Origin: Hedera helix
Lineage: Eukaryota; Streptophyta; Magnoliopsida; Apiales; Araliaceae
DNA length: 64,000 bases
Direction: 5' to 3'
Assembly (NCBI GenBank): GCA_947179155.2
Contig: OX359284.1
Span: 6,644,932-6,708,931, forward strand
Shown: positions 1 to 12,315 of the stretch, one piece after another
Position numbering within the stretch: the first letter of the stretch is position 1
Layout of the letters: each line of letters begins with the position of its first letter
Program-made: the position numbers and the translations under genes
Notes under the pieces: generated by a model
The model's input: the letters and a program-made list of their open reading frames with translations, nothing else
What the model was told of the DNA's origin: nothing
The model's database searches: none

Positions 1-163
1 ATATATTACGAAAATAAACTTTTGAATGTATACTAGTTTCTATTAGGCTTTAGATTAGTTTTAGAATTGAATATAGTTTTCAGCCATATTACATAGTTCA
101 GTAGAACCATTTTAAATGATAATATGTTTACTTACTGACTTTTCTAACACATCATTTATGTAG

Positions 164-312
164 GATGCACAGTGGAATCTGACCAGCCATCAGGTTCTGG
201 GAGTTCAGATCAGAGTGGCTGGTCTTCACGGAAGCGGGCTAGAATAGGGGGATTTGGAGGCGGTGCCCTTTTTGATCTCAACTTGCCTGCAGAAGTTGTT
301 GAAAGAAACTGA
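164..312 (+). CDS. Last exon of an unidentified gene; protein ends in an EAR-type repressor motif
   Basis: The exon follows a clear acceptor (tttatgtag at 155-163) and ends at TGA 310-312. In the frame set by this stop it encodes about 48 residues: a Ser/Gly/Gln-rich stretch, a basic patch (SSRKRARIGG) and the ending LFDLNLPAEVVERN. DLNLPA matches the LxLxL/DLNxxP EAR consensus, which recruits TOPLESS-type co-repressors in plant transcriptional regulators. The basic patch could be a nuclear localisation signal. The rest of the gene lies left of the window, so I cannot name the family. EAR-ended C2H2 zinc finger, B3 or chromatin proteins are all possible. I am sure of the exon and unsure of the identity. 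Confidence 0.75.
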
Positions 313-560
313 TTTTAGAGTTGCTATCTGTTTTGGGAATTGAAATTGTACAGCTCTAACTGAAGAGCAACTCCATCCAGCTAGATTCAGCAGATGAAAC
401 AGTAGCTGTTTCGCCCCTCTTTATGACTTTGTTTTTGTTTATTAATTCTTTTGAGTAATTTGAAAGAGAAGACTAGAGTATTCTTTTGATTTTGTAATCC
501 GTCTTCTCTTATAAAATTAATAAATTGTACATAGCTTTCTGGGAGTCGATGGGTGATAAA
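313..560 (+). terminator. 3' UTR and poly(A) region of the EAR-motif gene
   Basis: The T-rich sequence after the stop carries an AATAAA at 519-524, preceded by TGTAAT-type elements around 494. This is the usual layout of a plant polyadenylation region. The cleavage site itself cannot be seen. Confidence 0.5.
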
Positions 561-1597
561 TTTGTATATTCTCTTAAGGGAGATTGAGAGACACTCGTAT
601 ATCTATTATATAAAATTGACAATTATTTTTTGGACAATGGAGTCGTAGGATGTATTTGAATATGTTTTGTTAAATTTAGTCCAACAGTACAGAATTCATC
701 TTTCTGATGATGTGGTTTTTGCTTTATTTTTGTAGTTGATGCTAGTCTTAAGCTAAAAGTTTAACATGTAAATCTTCTTACATGGATCCATGACTTGATA
801 TTCGATTCCCATCCCATTCACAGGGGATGATAGACGGTAACTTAACATTTTACACTCACATTTTACATGCTATTCGCAGATGATTTTCATTCGCAGCGGA
901 TGATTGACAGTAACTCTACATTTCTCATAAACAACGGATGATTGATGGTAACTCTACATTTTACGATCTAGATGCTATTAACTCTACATTTTACACTCTA
1001 CACACTATTCGCGGATGATCCTTGAGCTTTGGCCCCGACATAGGTACAATGGGGGGTTCTTGCAATTGGAATACCTAACCTACCTTATATTTACTGCATC
1101 AATTTTATTTATTTATTTTGGGTGATATTAATAGTGTGCTTTTGCGTGTGCCTTTCTGGTTTAATTTCTGAAGCCCCTCTCGGTTTTTTGTGCCCTTTCC
1201 GGCAGACAAGGGTATGTGAAGAAGAGCCAGGTAAAACTAAACGGGTTGGGTAGCTTACCAAAGTTTGGAGATGCCTTTTGCTATTGTCATTGTCATTGAC
1301 TATTATGTCTTACTTACCATTAAAACACCTTCGAAAACTTCGCTGCTGTGTCTTTTCTGGGTTTCCATCCACCAACCAAAATTCATCTCTCTCTCTCTCT
1401 TTCTGCTTGAAAGTAGTGAGATATGATTGTAGTTTTTAATTAATCTAGACATAAAGATTTGTGTTAACCTGTTTTTCTTGTAACAAGTGTTTAAAATAGA
1501 AACTTCTTGATTTTGAGATTGCGAAACTTTTGAATAAAAACATGTTAAAGTATCATATAGATTTGTCACGCAATAGACTCCCTGCAGCCACATTTTG
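561..1597. other. Intergenic; degenerate short repeats at 826-1018
   Basis: No gene is recognisable. At 826-1018 a phrase like GATGATTGACGGTAACTCTA followed by CATTTTAC recurs three to four times with drift, interspersed with ATTCGC. It looks like a decayed minisatellite. A CT-rich run lies at 1387-1402. Confidence 0.4.
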
Positions 1598-1740
1598 GTT
1601 ATGGTTAGGGATGCATAAAAGACCCGCAGTCTGTAACTTGACCTTAGTCTAGCCTGAGCTCGGTTTGGTCAAAATCCGGCCTAGTCAAGGCTTGAACCGA
1701 TCAAGTCCGCCTGAAAGGTTTGAAAATGCCGTTCTTTTAA

Positions 1741-2627
1741 GGGAGTGTTGATAAAATTGAATAAAACAATTCTGAATATTTAAAGAATCTAAATGAACTG
1801 AATGAAATAGAATTTTGAATACTGAATGAAAAATGTTGTTTGATAATTGATATGTCTAAAACATCTAAATAATAGTTTTTACTATTTTACCCCTCTAAAC
1901 TATGTTGAACAAGTATATAAGAATAAACGTACTAAAAAATAAGTTTAATAAAATATTAATTACACAATATTTTAAGCCTTGTATATTTTTTTATTTTGTA
2001 ATTGTCCTTGTACAATTTTATATAAACACTGTGATCCTTAAATGTTGTAAGAGGTAATAATATAAAAAAAATATTAAAAAAAAAAATTCACGAGGCTTAT
2101 TAATGCACATCTACGTGGAGAATGAAATGAAGGGTAAAAGGGTTATTTAATATTTTTCCTTCTTAATTCCTCCTCTTCCTCGTCAATTTAGGGTTTAAAG
2201 GATTTGGGTCGTCGTTGACTTCATCTTCTTGCTCATCTTCTTCGGCATAAGCTATTTCCCAAGGCAAAATCAGCATCAACTTATGATGATTCCCACCATC
2301 ATCTCCTAATTCCTATAGTTTCTTACTCTCTTCATGCTCTCTTTTTTTTCTTTAAATTTTGATTCCCAATATCATGCTCTGTTCGTGATGACTTCTTCAT
2401 CTTCCTGCTCATCTTCTTCAACAGTTAAGGGAGGATATTTGAATCAAAATCTATCCAGTTAAACTTCTGACCAAATCAGCCAGCTACAATTGACTTACCG
2501 ATTCAGCATGATGGACATACCGATTCAGCGCGATGGATTCATCCAGATGGTTATCAAACAATCTGCATGTTTGACCGATTCAGATTATAGGCCATTTAGA
2601 TCTATTCAACTGTAATTAAACACCCCC
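1741..2627. mobile_element. PIF/Harbinger (Tourist-type) MITE inserted in the hAT element
   Basis: The left end GGGAGTGTTGATAA and the right end TTAAACACCCCC form an imperfect inverted repeat of the GGGGGTGTTT type. A 3-bp TAA duplication flanks it (1738-1740 and 2628-2630). Both are hallmarks of PIF/Harbinger MITEs. The hAT subterminal sequence resumes on both sides, so this insertion is the younger of the two. No transposase is encoded. Confidence 0.75.
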
Positions 2628-3692
2628 TAAGAAAGAAATCTGGTTTGCCCTGCAAAAAAAGCTTGATCTGGTTTTTCCTGACCTGGTCCGGCCAAAGGCG
2701 TGACCTAATTCTTTATCCAATTATTTATAATTTTTAAATTTTGAAGTTATAATTATTCATCAATGAAGTATAAAATTTTATTTATTTATTATTGTAATTT
2801 ATAAATTATAATATATTAGTTTTAATTAATACATCAATAAAATTTAAAGTTTTAATTATTCATTATTAATTTCTTATAAATATATTTAATTAATATACAT
2901 TTTCAATGAATAGAAGTAGTTAGTATATTTAATACTAATAATAAGTTAGTTACTTAGTTGATTAAATATTAACAATAAATTAGTTTATTGTAAATACTAA
3001 ATTACTAATATTTAACATTAAAATTTTATTAATATTCATTTCTACTTTTAATGTTAAATATTAACATTAATTAATATATCAATAAACGAACCTTTATTAT
3101 TAAATATTAATAATAAGTTAATTTCTTGTAAATACTCAAGTTATTCATTAATTTGGATATGCTAAATTCTATGGGAAATTTATGATTTTGGTTATTTTTC
3201 TGGTATTCTTTTGTAACAATTTAAAGAATAATTCCATAAAGCAATTAGAAAATTAATTAAAAATAATACTTGAGATATAACTATGTAAGTGTTTTATGAC
3301 CATAAAGGAAAAGATATATGTGTATTTAAACTTTACAAAATATATGTCCAACTGATCCTAATACTAAAAAATATAAAATAGAAACTAACTTTATATTCAA
3401 AATATAAAAGTTTAATCTACAGTAAGTTAATTTTATTTTGTATCTATAGTCATATCTATCGCAGTAGATTGTATTCAAATTATCTTTTCTATGAAGACAA
3501 ACTGTGCATAGTAGACATGTATTTTGGAAATCAAATTGCTTTATATTCCAGTTACATTTAAATTTGTTCTAATCATTTAGCTTATATTGGTGTGCAGTAG
3601 AATGTTAACATAAAAAAAATCTGAAAAATCTTGCATCATTTTTACAAAATTTTATTAATTTATATTTTTAATATTTAATATTTAAAAGAAAA

Positions 3693-3716
3693 GGGGGGGG
3701 GGGGGGGGGGGGGGGG
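3693..3716. repeat. G24 homopolymer
   Basis: An uninterrupted run of 24 G on the plus strand lies inside the hAT element, about 160 bp from its right end. Runs of this length are unstable in replication and sequencing, so the exact length may be inaccurate. Confidence 0.9.
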
Positions 3717-4206
3717 AGAACCAGACTGGCTTAGGCCTAGCCTAACTTGACTGCCTTGGGCCTAACTAGATCACAACCCAATGACCAAACCTTTTAACTA
3801 GGCCTGACAAGCCTAAGTCAACGGCCTGTCCTACCTTAGTCTAAGACCAGACCAAGTCGACCTGTTGCGCAAGTCTAGTTATGGTATTACATCAGTGCCT
3901 AATAGTTGCTTGCTCTATCCAACAAAGAATATCACAAATATTTTTATAGTGGCAAAATGTAAAACGATTATAATTGTAGTAGAAGTAACACAAGGTTACT
4001 ATATTTTTGTGCCAAAATAATTATTTATTTTGTGTAACAATCATCTCTATTCTTCAATTTATATGAATGCACGAATATAAAACTAAGGAACTGATATTTT
4101 CACATGAAAAAAATATATGATTTTTTCACATAATCTCTCTTAAATGAATAGTTAATGAGTCCTGCATTCATGCTATCATTTTTACATGAGCTATTAGTTT
4201 CTAAAA

Positions 4207-5157
4207 GGCCTAAATATAGACTAATATGCTGAATTTTTAACGTTTTTTCACTTTGGGGATTGAACTTTCATTTTTTTCAATTAAGTGATTAAACTTTTAA
4301 TTTTTTTCACTTTGGGAATTGTCTTATTAGTTTTTTCAATTAGGGAATTGAACTTGTAATTTTTTCTACTTTGGGGATTGTCTTCTTAATTTTTTCTAAT
4401 TAAGTCTAATTGAGAGTTATGTGTTTGTTTAATTTGTTTCTTTTTATTGAATGAAATTATGTACTTCCTTTGTCCTAAATTAAAAGATTTTTATTGGCTT
4501 TTAAAAGTTAATTTAAAATATTTTTAATCTCAAAATTAATAAAATATATTAAAATTTATGAAATGACAAAATTTTAATTAGTAGTACATTTATACATTTT
4601 AAATATTCATCATTATGTTGATTATTAATGAATTTTTTAAAACTAAGTTTGTAATGTCTTAAATTTACTTTAAAAAATTAATAAATATCTAATTACAAGA
4701 TTATCTAAAATCATCATTACAAGATTTTAAAAGTATTAATAATCAATATAATGATTAATATTTAAAATGTATAAATGTACTACTAATTAAAAATTTGTTA
4801 TTTCATAATTTTTAATATATTTTATTAATTTTGAGATTAAAAACATTTTAAATTAACTTTCAAAAGTCAACAACAAGCTTTTAATTTGGGACGGAGGAAT
4901 TACATAATTTCATTCAATAAAAAGAAACAAATTGAACAAACACATAACTATTAATTAGACGTAATCAAAAAAAATTGAGAAAACAATCTCTAAAGAGAAA
5001 AAAATTAAAAGTGTAATCCCCTAATTGAAAAAACTGATAAGACAATCCCTAAAGTGGAAAAAATTAAAAGTTTAATCACTTAATTGAAAAAATTAAGAGT
5101 TTAATCCTCAAAGTAAAAAAACGTTAAAAATTCAGGGTATTAATTTATATTTAGGCC
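4207..5157. mobile_element. 951-bp foldback element, MULE-like, symmetric around a Stowaway MITE
   Basis: The left end GGCCTAAATATA is the reverse complement of the right end TATATTTAGGCC. The two arms (4207-4461 and 4903-5157) are inverted copies of each other over about 255 bp with moderate drift. The flanks are TTTCTAAAA on the left and TTTCCTAAAA on the right, a near-perfect 9-10-bp duplication that fits Mutator-like elements. The interior is a Stowaway MITE. No coding sequence is present. Long terminal inverted repeats with a 9-10-bp duplication point to a MULE-derived foldback element. A different superfamily cannot be excluded, because the duplication is imperfect. Confidence 0.7.
4464..4900. 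mobile_element. Stowaway (Tc1/mariner) MITE
   Basis: The left end CTTCCTTTGTCCTAAATTAA and the right end, read in reverse complement as ATTCCTCCGTCCCAAATTAA, match the Stowaway terminus CTCCCTCCGTCCC. TA dinucleotides at 4462-4463 and 4901-4902 are the expected target duplication. The element is itself almost a full palindrome, as Stowaways often are. Confidence 0.8.
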
Positions 5158-6957
5158 TTTCCTAAAACTATCAAGCAATTCTATTAAACAATTGTTAATA
5201 ACAGAACTGCAGCTAGCTTCTTCAGCGGCAAGAAGCAGAATCCACAGAAGTCAAATAACTGCATGACCAATTATTTTATAACCTGCCATGGCACTTCATC
5301 CAAAATCATTGTTTTTCCATTAACTTCTTTTTCCCAATAAAAAAAATTAAAAATTCAGAACCTTATAATATGGAAACAATATGATTTTTTTAATTATTGT
5401 TTGACCTTCCAATGCATTGTTTTTAGAGATCTAAGCATCTCTGTTAAATTTAATCACCCTTCTAAACAATCATATCTGTTGCACCAATTCTAATGGCTTT
5501 GAAGTTTGTTCAACTTTTCTAAGTTTCCCAGTAATCAAGGTAATCAAGAAAATAAAAGCTCTAAATTGGTCTGCAAGTATGTCTGTCAGTTTCTTCATAT
5601 AAACGATATTTGACTAGTCGATATTGTTTAGTTTAATGCGTGTCTAATGGTAAATTAAACCGAAAACTTTACAACCTTCGATTATATGGATCTTACCATG
5701 TTGACAAATTTGAACAATTTCTTTTCAAACTAACTGATCTGTGTAATGCAATTAAAAAATTATGGAAACTTCTTGCAGCTACAAATGAGTCTGCCATTGA
5801 AGACCTTTTTGAGTTTGGCTACATATTATAATTTAAGGTATCTGTTTGTCACCATTTGCAATATCAACCATGGAACTCTAAATTATAGTCCCTTCGTCCT
5901 GCAATGAATGTCACAACTTTATTCTAAAGTGAGCATAGTTATGTGATAAACAATATATTTAACAATAGTAATGTTCATTTATAGTTGTTTTTTAGAACCA
6001 AAAAAGATTTGTTAGGCAGATGATACTTTACTCTTGAGATTTTATTTTGTTTCTTTTTTGGTGAAGAAAGCAACATCCAAAATCCAATAAGAAGGTGGGA
6101 AAACTTTTCTCTATTTTTTTTTTTTGGTGAGTTTTGACTTCACAGTCTACAAAATGGGGCCTAATTGGTTGTGTCCTAATTTCTCCAAGAGATTGGAATA
6201 AATACAGGGGATAGCCTACCAAACAAAGTCATTTCATATCAGAGCATTCCCTTTTTGCTTTTCCATTGACCTTCACCTTTCAGCCCTTTTGAGGTTTGCT
6301 AATGCTTTTGTAGTTTTATTTCTCTTTTAAGTGCTAACCCTTTTGGATGTTTAAAGCCCATTCTCACTGTAATTTTCTTTCCGAATGAAATGTGTACTTT
6401 CACTATTAAAAGATAATCAAGAAATGATGAAACCCCTAGATTTTCTGTCAATTAGATGATTGAGAGTCAATAATTTGAATTATAATAATATAAATATATT
6501 TTCAACTACTCTTTCTATTAGCTTTGGTTGGATGATTTAATTACCTCATTCTACTTGGTTATTTTTCCCACTATAAAAATTACAAGATAAGACGAATATT
6601 ATTTTAAAATGCAAAATAAAAAGTTTATAGTACACACCAAGTTTTGCAATAATAGACAAGACATGTTCCAATGAACTTAGACATATACACCAAAACCATT
6701 CATGTTTTTTTTAAGGACGTATACTACTACATTTCAACTCCAGGGGTCCGGAGGGAACCCGAGTGAGATAGACTTAAACATCTGACTAATAAAGTCTAAG
6801 ACCTAACCACTAGAATATGAATAATTATAAGTACATAATATTCAAACACTATATTCATCTTAATTATTAAATAATGGGGCATGACATTGACTTTTTAATG
6901 GTTAAGATAAATGTAGTGTTTGAATTTAGCATGTTAGTGTATGTAAACTTGTCCTAG
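5158..6957. other. Intergenic, no gene recognised
   Basis: AT-rich sequence with no convincing coding region. A short imperfect inverted repeat lies at about 6847-6923 (TTCAAACACTATATTCATCTT against its inverted copy AAGATAAATGTAGTGTTTGAA). It could be a tiny MITE or a hairpin transcript. Nothing else stands out. Confidence 0.4.
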
Positions 6958-6958
6958 A

Positions 6959-7027
<69 letters not shown>

Positions 7028-7047
7028 CCCCCACCCCCACACACACC
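6958..7047. repeat. Compound (TA)n(CA)n microsatellite
   Basis: About 11 TA units run into more than 20 CA units, followed by CCCCCACCCCC and four more CA units. Confidence 0.95.
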
Positions 7048-7324
7048 AAAACCATATACTCTGTTTCTTGTCTATAGTTCCTCTAGTTATTGCACAAGAG
7101 CCTGAGAAATGTTGTAGTCATATTCCAGTATTAAGCATTAAATGCCCAGCATTGTATTCTGCCTTTTCTCAGCCCAAAGACACCAACTAATATACTTCTT
7201 TTCATGCAACAAAAAGCCAAACCAAAGGTAATATTGCTTTCTAAGACAAGTGACTAGTCAAAAAATAGTCTCCCCCCAGCCCTCAAGCATTATAAATTCA
7301 ATTGCACGATTCGGTTTATTTATT

Positions 7325-7334
7325 TATATATAAG
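7325..7334 (+). promoter_or_regulatory. Candidate TATA box of the DUF547 gene
   Basis: TATATATAAG is a good plant TATA box. It would place transcription start near 7355-7365. A non-coding exon ending at 7863 (TTG|GTAAGA) and an intron ending at 8060 (CATCAG|GATATG) would then separate it from the start codon. An acceptor-like site (TTGACAG at 7784-7790) suggests a further intron within the 5' UTR. The assignment rests on position and sequence only. Confidence 0.4.
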
Positions 7335-8064
7335 CCGATTGGAATCCAATACACAGAAAGATTTTTTGTGTTAAAAATAGGAAAATCAGAAAATACCCTT
7401 TTGGGATTCGGCCATTAAAACAGTAAATTTTTGGTTCAGCTTTCCGAAAATCCTTGTGGTTGAGTGGTCTCTCTCTAATCACAGAGGAAACAGTTTCTTG
7501 TTGTTACCCCCATTTAATGTTCCTTGGATCTTTCTTTTTTACTGCTCTTGTTTTTTGTTTTGCACTTGACAGTTTCTGTTGGACATACTTTGATGCATTT
7601 AATGCTGTTTTTCAGTGAGAATTTTTCAAAAAGTAGGGCCCTGAGGCCAAAAGCTAAGTTCTTTCATGAACCAAAAGCTAGGAACTAAAAGAGAGTAGGA
7701 GTTATACCACTTAAAGTTTCATAATGTATAGTGCTCACTCTAGTACTACATTTTGCTGAGACTAGCATGGTTCTTCATTCATGTTGACAGTGAATTCGCC
7801 GAGAAAAGAATCAAGGAAGATAAGTCAAATACCATCTTAAAAGCTTCTAGTTATTGCACGTTGGTAAGAATTTGATGTTCATCCCTTCTTTCCATGCTTA
7901 AAATGGTGATTTTGTATTAGCCTAAAAATTCTGCAAGTTTCTCTACTTTCATGTCCTCATCCTTTACTGAATCACTTCTTTGAGTAGGAGTATTGTAAAG
8001 CTTTTATTTCTTCCTACTTTGAGTATTTTAGTATTCTCTTCTCTTTTGTATGTTTCATCAGGAT

Positions 8065-11000
8065 ATGGGAGAGATAAGGAGTTGTGGTGAGGCCCAGAAG
8101 AGGCAATTCCAAAGCACTGAGGTTCAAAATTCTCTGAAGGAAGAGGTAGAGTCTCTATTAGTTAACCTGATTATCTCCAAATAAAGCCTGCAAAAGAATT
8201 TTTCTAAACTATTTATTATTTCATTTTCTTTCCATTTCCACCTCAAAAATATTTGATTACCCCATATAATTCTGACTATTATGACACTTAAATTTCCTTG
8301 ATGAAAACCTGTAAGAGATGTATAATACTGATTTGTGGTTCATTGTCCACAAAAATGACTAAATGCCATGTAGTGCCATAGACAAACCGAGAAGTATAAT
8401 AGTGAAGTTTGAAAAATAGTATATATGTAATATGTTTTGGTAATATGTTTCAATCAAAACAAAATTCAAATACTTGAAGCTATTTTCTATCCTGTTAGTT
8501 GAAGTTACTTAATGTTACCCTTTATGCAGATTCTGCAACTTCAGAAACAACTCAAGGACCAATGTGTTGTACGCCGTGCGCTGCAAAAGGGATCAAGCTA
8601 TGATCCTCTTTTCTGTGAACCTACAAATGGAAACTCAATTAAGAAGGTTTCTCCCTTCTCCCCTTATATTATATCAGACGATGCAATAACATTTGTCTTT
8701 GCTAATGCTAATGAAATCTAGCTGATTTAGTTGTCTTTCCTTTGTAAAATATTTTTAAACTATAGGTGTGGATGTGTCCACTTTTAAAGCTCGGTTGGTC
8801 ATGTTCAGAAACGTGTAAACCTCATGTAGTTACTGAATTTACCCTTGTTTTTTTTTCCCTACCGAAATTCATAAACTTCTTGTGGTTTCTTTACGCTAAT
8901 CTACTGCATAAAATCCAGAAGCAGCAGATGCACCTGCTTAGTTACGTCTATATGTGATCCTTAAAGTTATTCAAACATTATGATGTCTTTAAGTAAGCTT
9001 GATGAGCTGGTATAAAATTGAAAAGAGAGAACTGATCTTAAGAAGATGAATTTGAGGTACCCCATGTCAACAAAAATTTACATTTCTTTCTGGTTCTGCT
9101 CAAATTCAGCCTGCTGAGGATCTGATAAAGGAAATTGCTATTCTGGAGTTGGAAGTTAAGAATTTGGAGGAGTATCTTCTTTCCATGTATCGGAAAACTT
9201 TTGACAAAACTGCATCATCCTTCTCCACAATGGATGAGAGGTCAGAACCAAATGAAGGCACTCAAGAATGTCATTCTTCAGAACATCCTGAACATGCTTC
9301 AAGATCAATAAAGAGAAGTCCCGTTATTAACTCTACCAGTTTTCGACTGCCCCAAGAACCAACGGACAAATACAATCCATCTAAAGAAAGCACTAATGTT
9401 GTAGGAGTAAATGCACTATTAGATTCTAGCATCCACCGTAGCCACTCCTCACTTTCTCAAACGGCAGCATGTTCTTTCAGAGCTTCTCCTCCTAGAGGAA
9501 CTGTTGCTGAAGCTGTAAACTCATACCACTCCTTGCCTTTGTCAATGCTCGAGGTAAATTAATGTCAAAAAAGTTAATAAAAGCTATGTTCATAAATCTT
9601 TTAGATTGACAACTTGAGACTAATAAAAATTTTGTTTACTAATATTGCCTCTTCAGCGTGCTCAAGATGCTACCTCAAGCGTTAGTCTTGCAGAGCACCT
9701 TTCTACAATTATGTCTGTTGATCACGTTCGGGAGACACCAAACTGGCTTTCTGAGGAACTGGTTAAGTGCATTTCAGCTATATATTGCCAACTTGCTGAA
9801 CCCCCTTTGTTCAATCATGGTTTCCCTTCGTCTCCTATTTCGTTCTCATCATCATCAAGTGAATCTCCTCCACAAGGTCTGTGTGATACACAAAGCAGAG
9901 AAAACTCATCATTCAATTCATGGTTGAACAATCCTTTCCATGTTGAAGATTCGAAGGAGTTGAGTGGATCTTATTCCACAATGGTTGAGGTACAAGGGAT
10001 TCGTAGGGATGATTGGAATTTGAAAGGTGTCGAGCATATGCTACAAAATTTTAGGTGACCTTCTGAATCCAGATTTTCTAGCTATTTTTATGCATTGCAC
10101 CATTTTTACTTCTATCCCAACTCAAGTTTCCCTATGCTTTTGGTTTAACCATGTTTGGTTTTATTTTTGAAAGTTGTTTAAATTACTTCTACCATATTAT
10201 CTGCATGATACCTATTTGAGATGTATTATGCAAAAGCAGCTTTTTGATAACTAAATTTTCGAACTATAATTAGTAAGCAATTTTTTTGTTTAAATTAAGC
10301 ATCAAATTAGTCCAGTGTTTCGATCATTTCCTAGATAGATGTCCTTGTAAAGTTGCATTTGTTCGGTTTTTGCAGGTCTCTCATCTCTCGGTTGGAAGAA
10401 GTTGATACTAGAAAGATGAAACATGAGGAGAAGCTAGCTTTCTGGATTAATGTTCACAATGTGCTGGTAATGCATGTAAGAGTTGAACAACTAAGTATCG
10501 ATAATTCTCATGATATTTTACACATTTCTTTGTTATTTTTGTTCTAAAGGATGCTTAACAGATTATTTACATATGCTATGCATTGTTTCAGGCGTTTTTG
10601 GTACATGGGATTCCACAAAGTAATAGGAAAAGGACCTCTTTACTCCTTAAGGTAACAACATGTTCTATGATTTCTTTTGAACGAAGCCTGCAGCACTATT
10701 TAGTTTTTCAAAATCTGAAAAGCTTGTGCATTATCCAGGCTGCGTATAACATTGGAGGGCACACTATTAGTGTAGACATGATACAGAGCTCTATCTTGGG
10801 ATGCCGATTGCCTCGTCCTGGACAAGTATGTTTCTTCCCTGGCAATTTCTACGAAATCTTACAAGTTAGGTAGTGACATATCTGAGTTTCACCTACATGA
10901 AAATGGATGAACCTCTTAATATACGTTTCAAACATGGTTCCTATTACTAATGAAATCTTACTTGTCTTCCAGTGGTTACAGTCATTGTTTTTCCTCAAGT

Positions 11001-11842
11001 CAAAATTCAAGGCTGGGGATGCACGAAAAGCATATGCGATAGGGCGTCCACAACCTCTTGTACAGTTTGCACTTAGTTCAGGATGCCACTCTGATCCAAT
11101 GGTAAAACACCTTTGCTCTTAGTTCAGTTGCAGAAACAAATTGCTAAGAAATATAAAGGGAGGAATAGGGAAGAAGAAAGGAAGGAAAACAACCGAGGAG
11201 AGCACTATTTCCACACGTTTTTGATATTTTCACATAATTCCCTCTCACTTGAAAGTGGGACCCACTTTATGCCCGCGTGAGAGAAGAGCATGTAAAAATA
11301 TAAAAAACACGTGTGAAAATATCAGTTTGCAAAAACCAATGGTTTCAGACAAATCCTGCTAGAATTTTTTTTGGCTGGTCTAGGACAGTTTGATTCTAGT
11401 GACCTTAAGGAACATACATCAAAATGAAACCAAAATTTTAGCAAAGCCGTCAATATAAAACCAAACAATGACTTCTTGTTTTTCTTGTAGTATTTCCCAA
11501 CATTCTCTAAATTTTTAGCTTTGTGGCTTGATTATTCAGGTCCGAATATACACGCCCAAGAGACTGTTCCAAGAGCTAGACATGGCAAAAGAAGAGTACA
11601 TTCAATCCACTTGCAGGATACAAAAGGAACGCAAGATTCATCTACCAAAGATTGTGGACTCATATGCAAAGGAGTTAGGTTTATCCACAACCAGTTTATT
11701 TGAGATGATTGAGCATTCTATGCCTCACTGTATGCGAAAAAGCTTTCAGCAGCCTCAGCAAGAAAAACTGTCCAAGAAAATTGAGTGGATCCCTCACAAC
11801 TTCACTTTCCGGTATCTACTTTCACCAGAGTTGGCCAAATGA
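8065..11842 (+). CDS. MIP1 leucine-zipper / DUF547 domain protein, nine coding exons
   Basis: The exons I read are 8065-8145, 8530-8646, 9110-9553, 9657-10054, 10376-10475, 10592-10651, 10739-10825, 10973-11101 and 11540-11842. All have GT-AG borders and join in frame to about 572 residues. The N-terminal 100 residues are a heptad-like coiled coil (ILQLQKQLKDQCVVRRALQ, then EIAILELEVKNLEEYL), as in the Lzipper-MIP1 domain. A Ser-rich linker follows. The C-terminal half is the DUF547 domain, with the signature HEEKLAFWINVHNVLVMHAF, then AAYNIGGHTISV and a C-terminal FRYLL. The family has this exact domain order. Its members are poorly characterised, and MIP1 was named as a partner of a ternary complex factor. 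No disabling change is seen. The start is the first ATG in the exon after the UTR intron. Confidence 0.9.
11194..11331. mobile_element. Small hairpin MITE in the last intron of the DUF547 gene
   Basis: About 138 bp. The left part (CCACACGTTTTTGATATTTT, then CACAT, then CTCTCAC) is mirrored by the right part read in reverse (CACACGTGTTTTTTATATTT, then ACAT, then CTCTCAC). The centre is an AGTGGGACCCACTT palindrome. A related copy lies at 12316-12437. No clear target duplication was found, so the superfamily is open. Confidence 0.55.
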
Positions 11843-12315
11843 TTACACCACTTCATAAATTCGCCACGATTGTCCACAAGGTGAAGCTAATGAGTATAGC
11901 ATGGCTGCTAAGAAAGATGAATCATAAGTTCATAACCAAACTTTCTGAATCCAACACCTAGTCAACTTGAAGAACCTATGATTTTGAGGAGAATGTGATC
12001 AAACTAGCTCATGATCATGGACATTGAGAGCACAAGCACGTCTGCAGAAAAACTGGAAGGGGAAGTAGTAATATGTTTGACATCAATCTCCCAAAGCTGC
12101 CATGAGCATGAGCTTCTTTGATCACTAGTTCTTGTATAAATGGTATGTTGTGACTTGGTTGTAATTTCTTTAGCACCTACTTTAGTGTCTGGATGATGTA
12201 TTGTTGCAGATATTTTGCTTATGAACATTACTCTGCTATATTCAGTAATAGAAAGTATCTTACTATTAGATCAAAAAGTGATTTCTAACCATTTGAGTTT
12301 GATATATAACAAAAA
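11843..12315 (+). other. 3' UTR of the DUF547 gene and flank
   Basis: The non-coding sequence after the stop is of ordinary composition up to about 12240. No AATAAA is obvious. Several TGTAT/TTGTA elements around 12130-12200 could act as plant poly(A) signals. Confidence 0.35.

Larger units (their letters stand above)
1606..3877. mobile_element. Non-autonomous hAT element with a nested MITE
   Basis: The ends read TAGGGATGC at the left and GCAAGTCTA at the right. This is an imperfect terminal inverted repeat in the TAGGG style of Ac-like hAT elements. It is flanked by an exact 8-bp target duplication, GTTATGGT, at 1598-1605 and 3878-3885. The subterminal 100-150 bp on both sides are rich in GGCC/CCTAG-type words, as expected for transposase binding regions of hAT elements. 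No coding sequence remains. The interior is AT-rich, contains a G24 run, and is interrupted by a second element at 1741-2627. The boundaries are well supported by the target duplication. Confidence 0.85.

Noticed and set aside
1303..1593. 96-residue minus-strand frame
   Set aside because: No family motif, low-complexity composition and no gene-like context next to a hAT insertion. Taken as chance.
5640..5831. 63-residue plus-strand frame
   Set aside because: No recognisable domain, no promoter or splice context and ordinary AT-rich surroundings.
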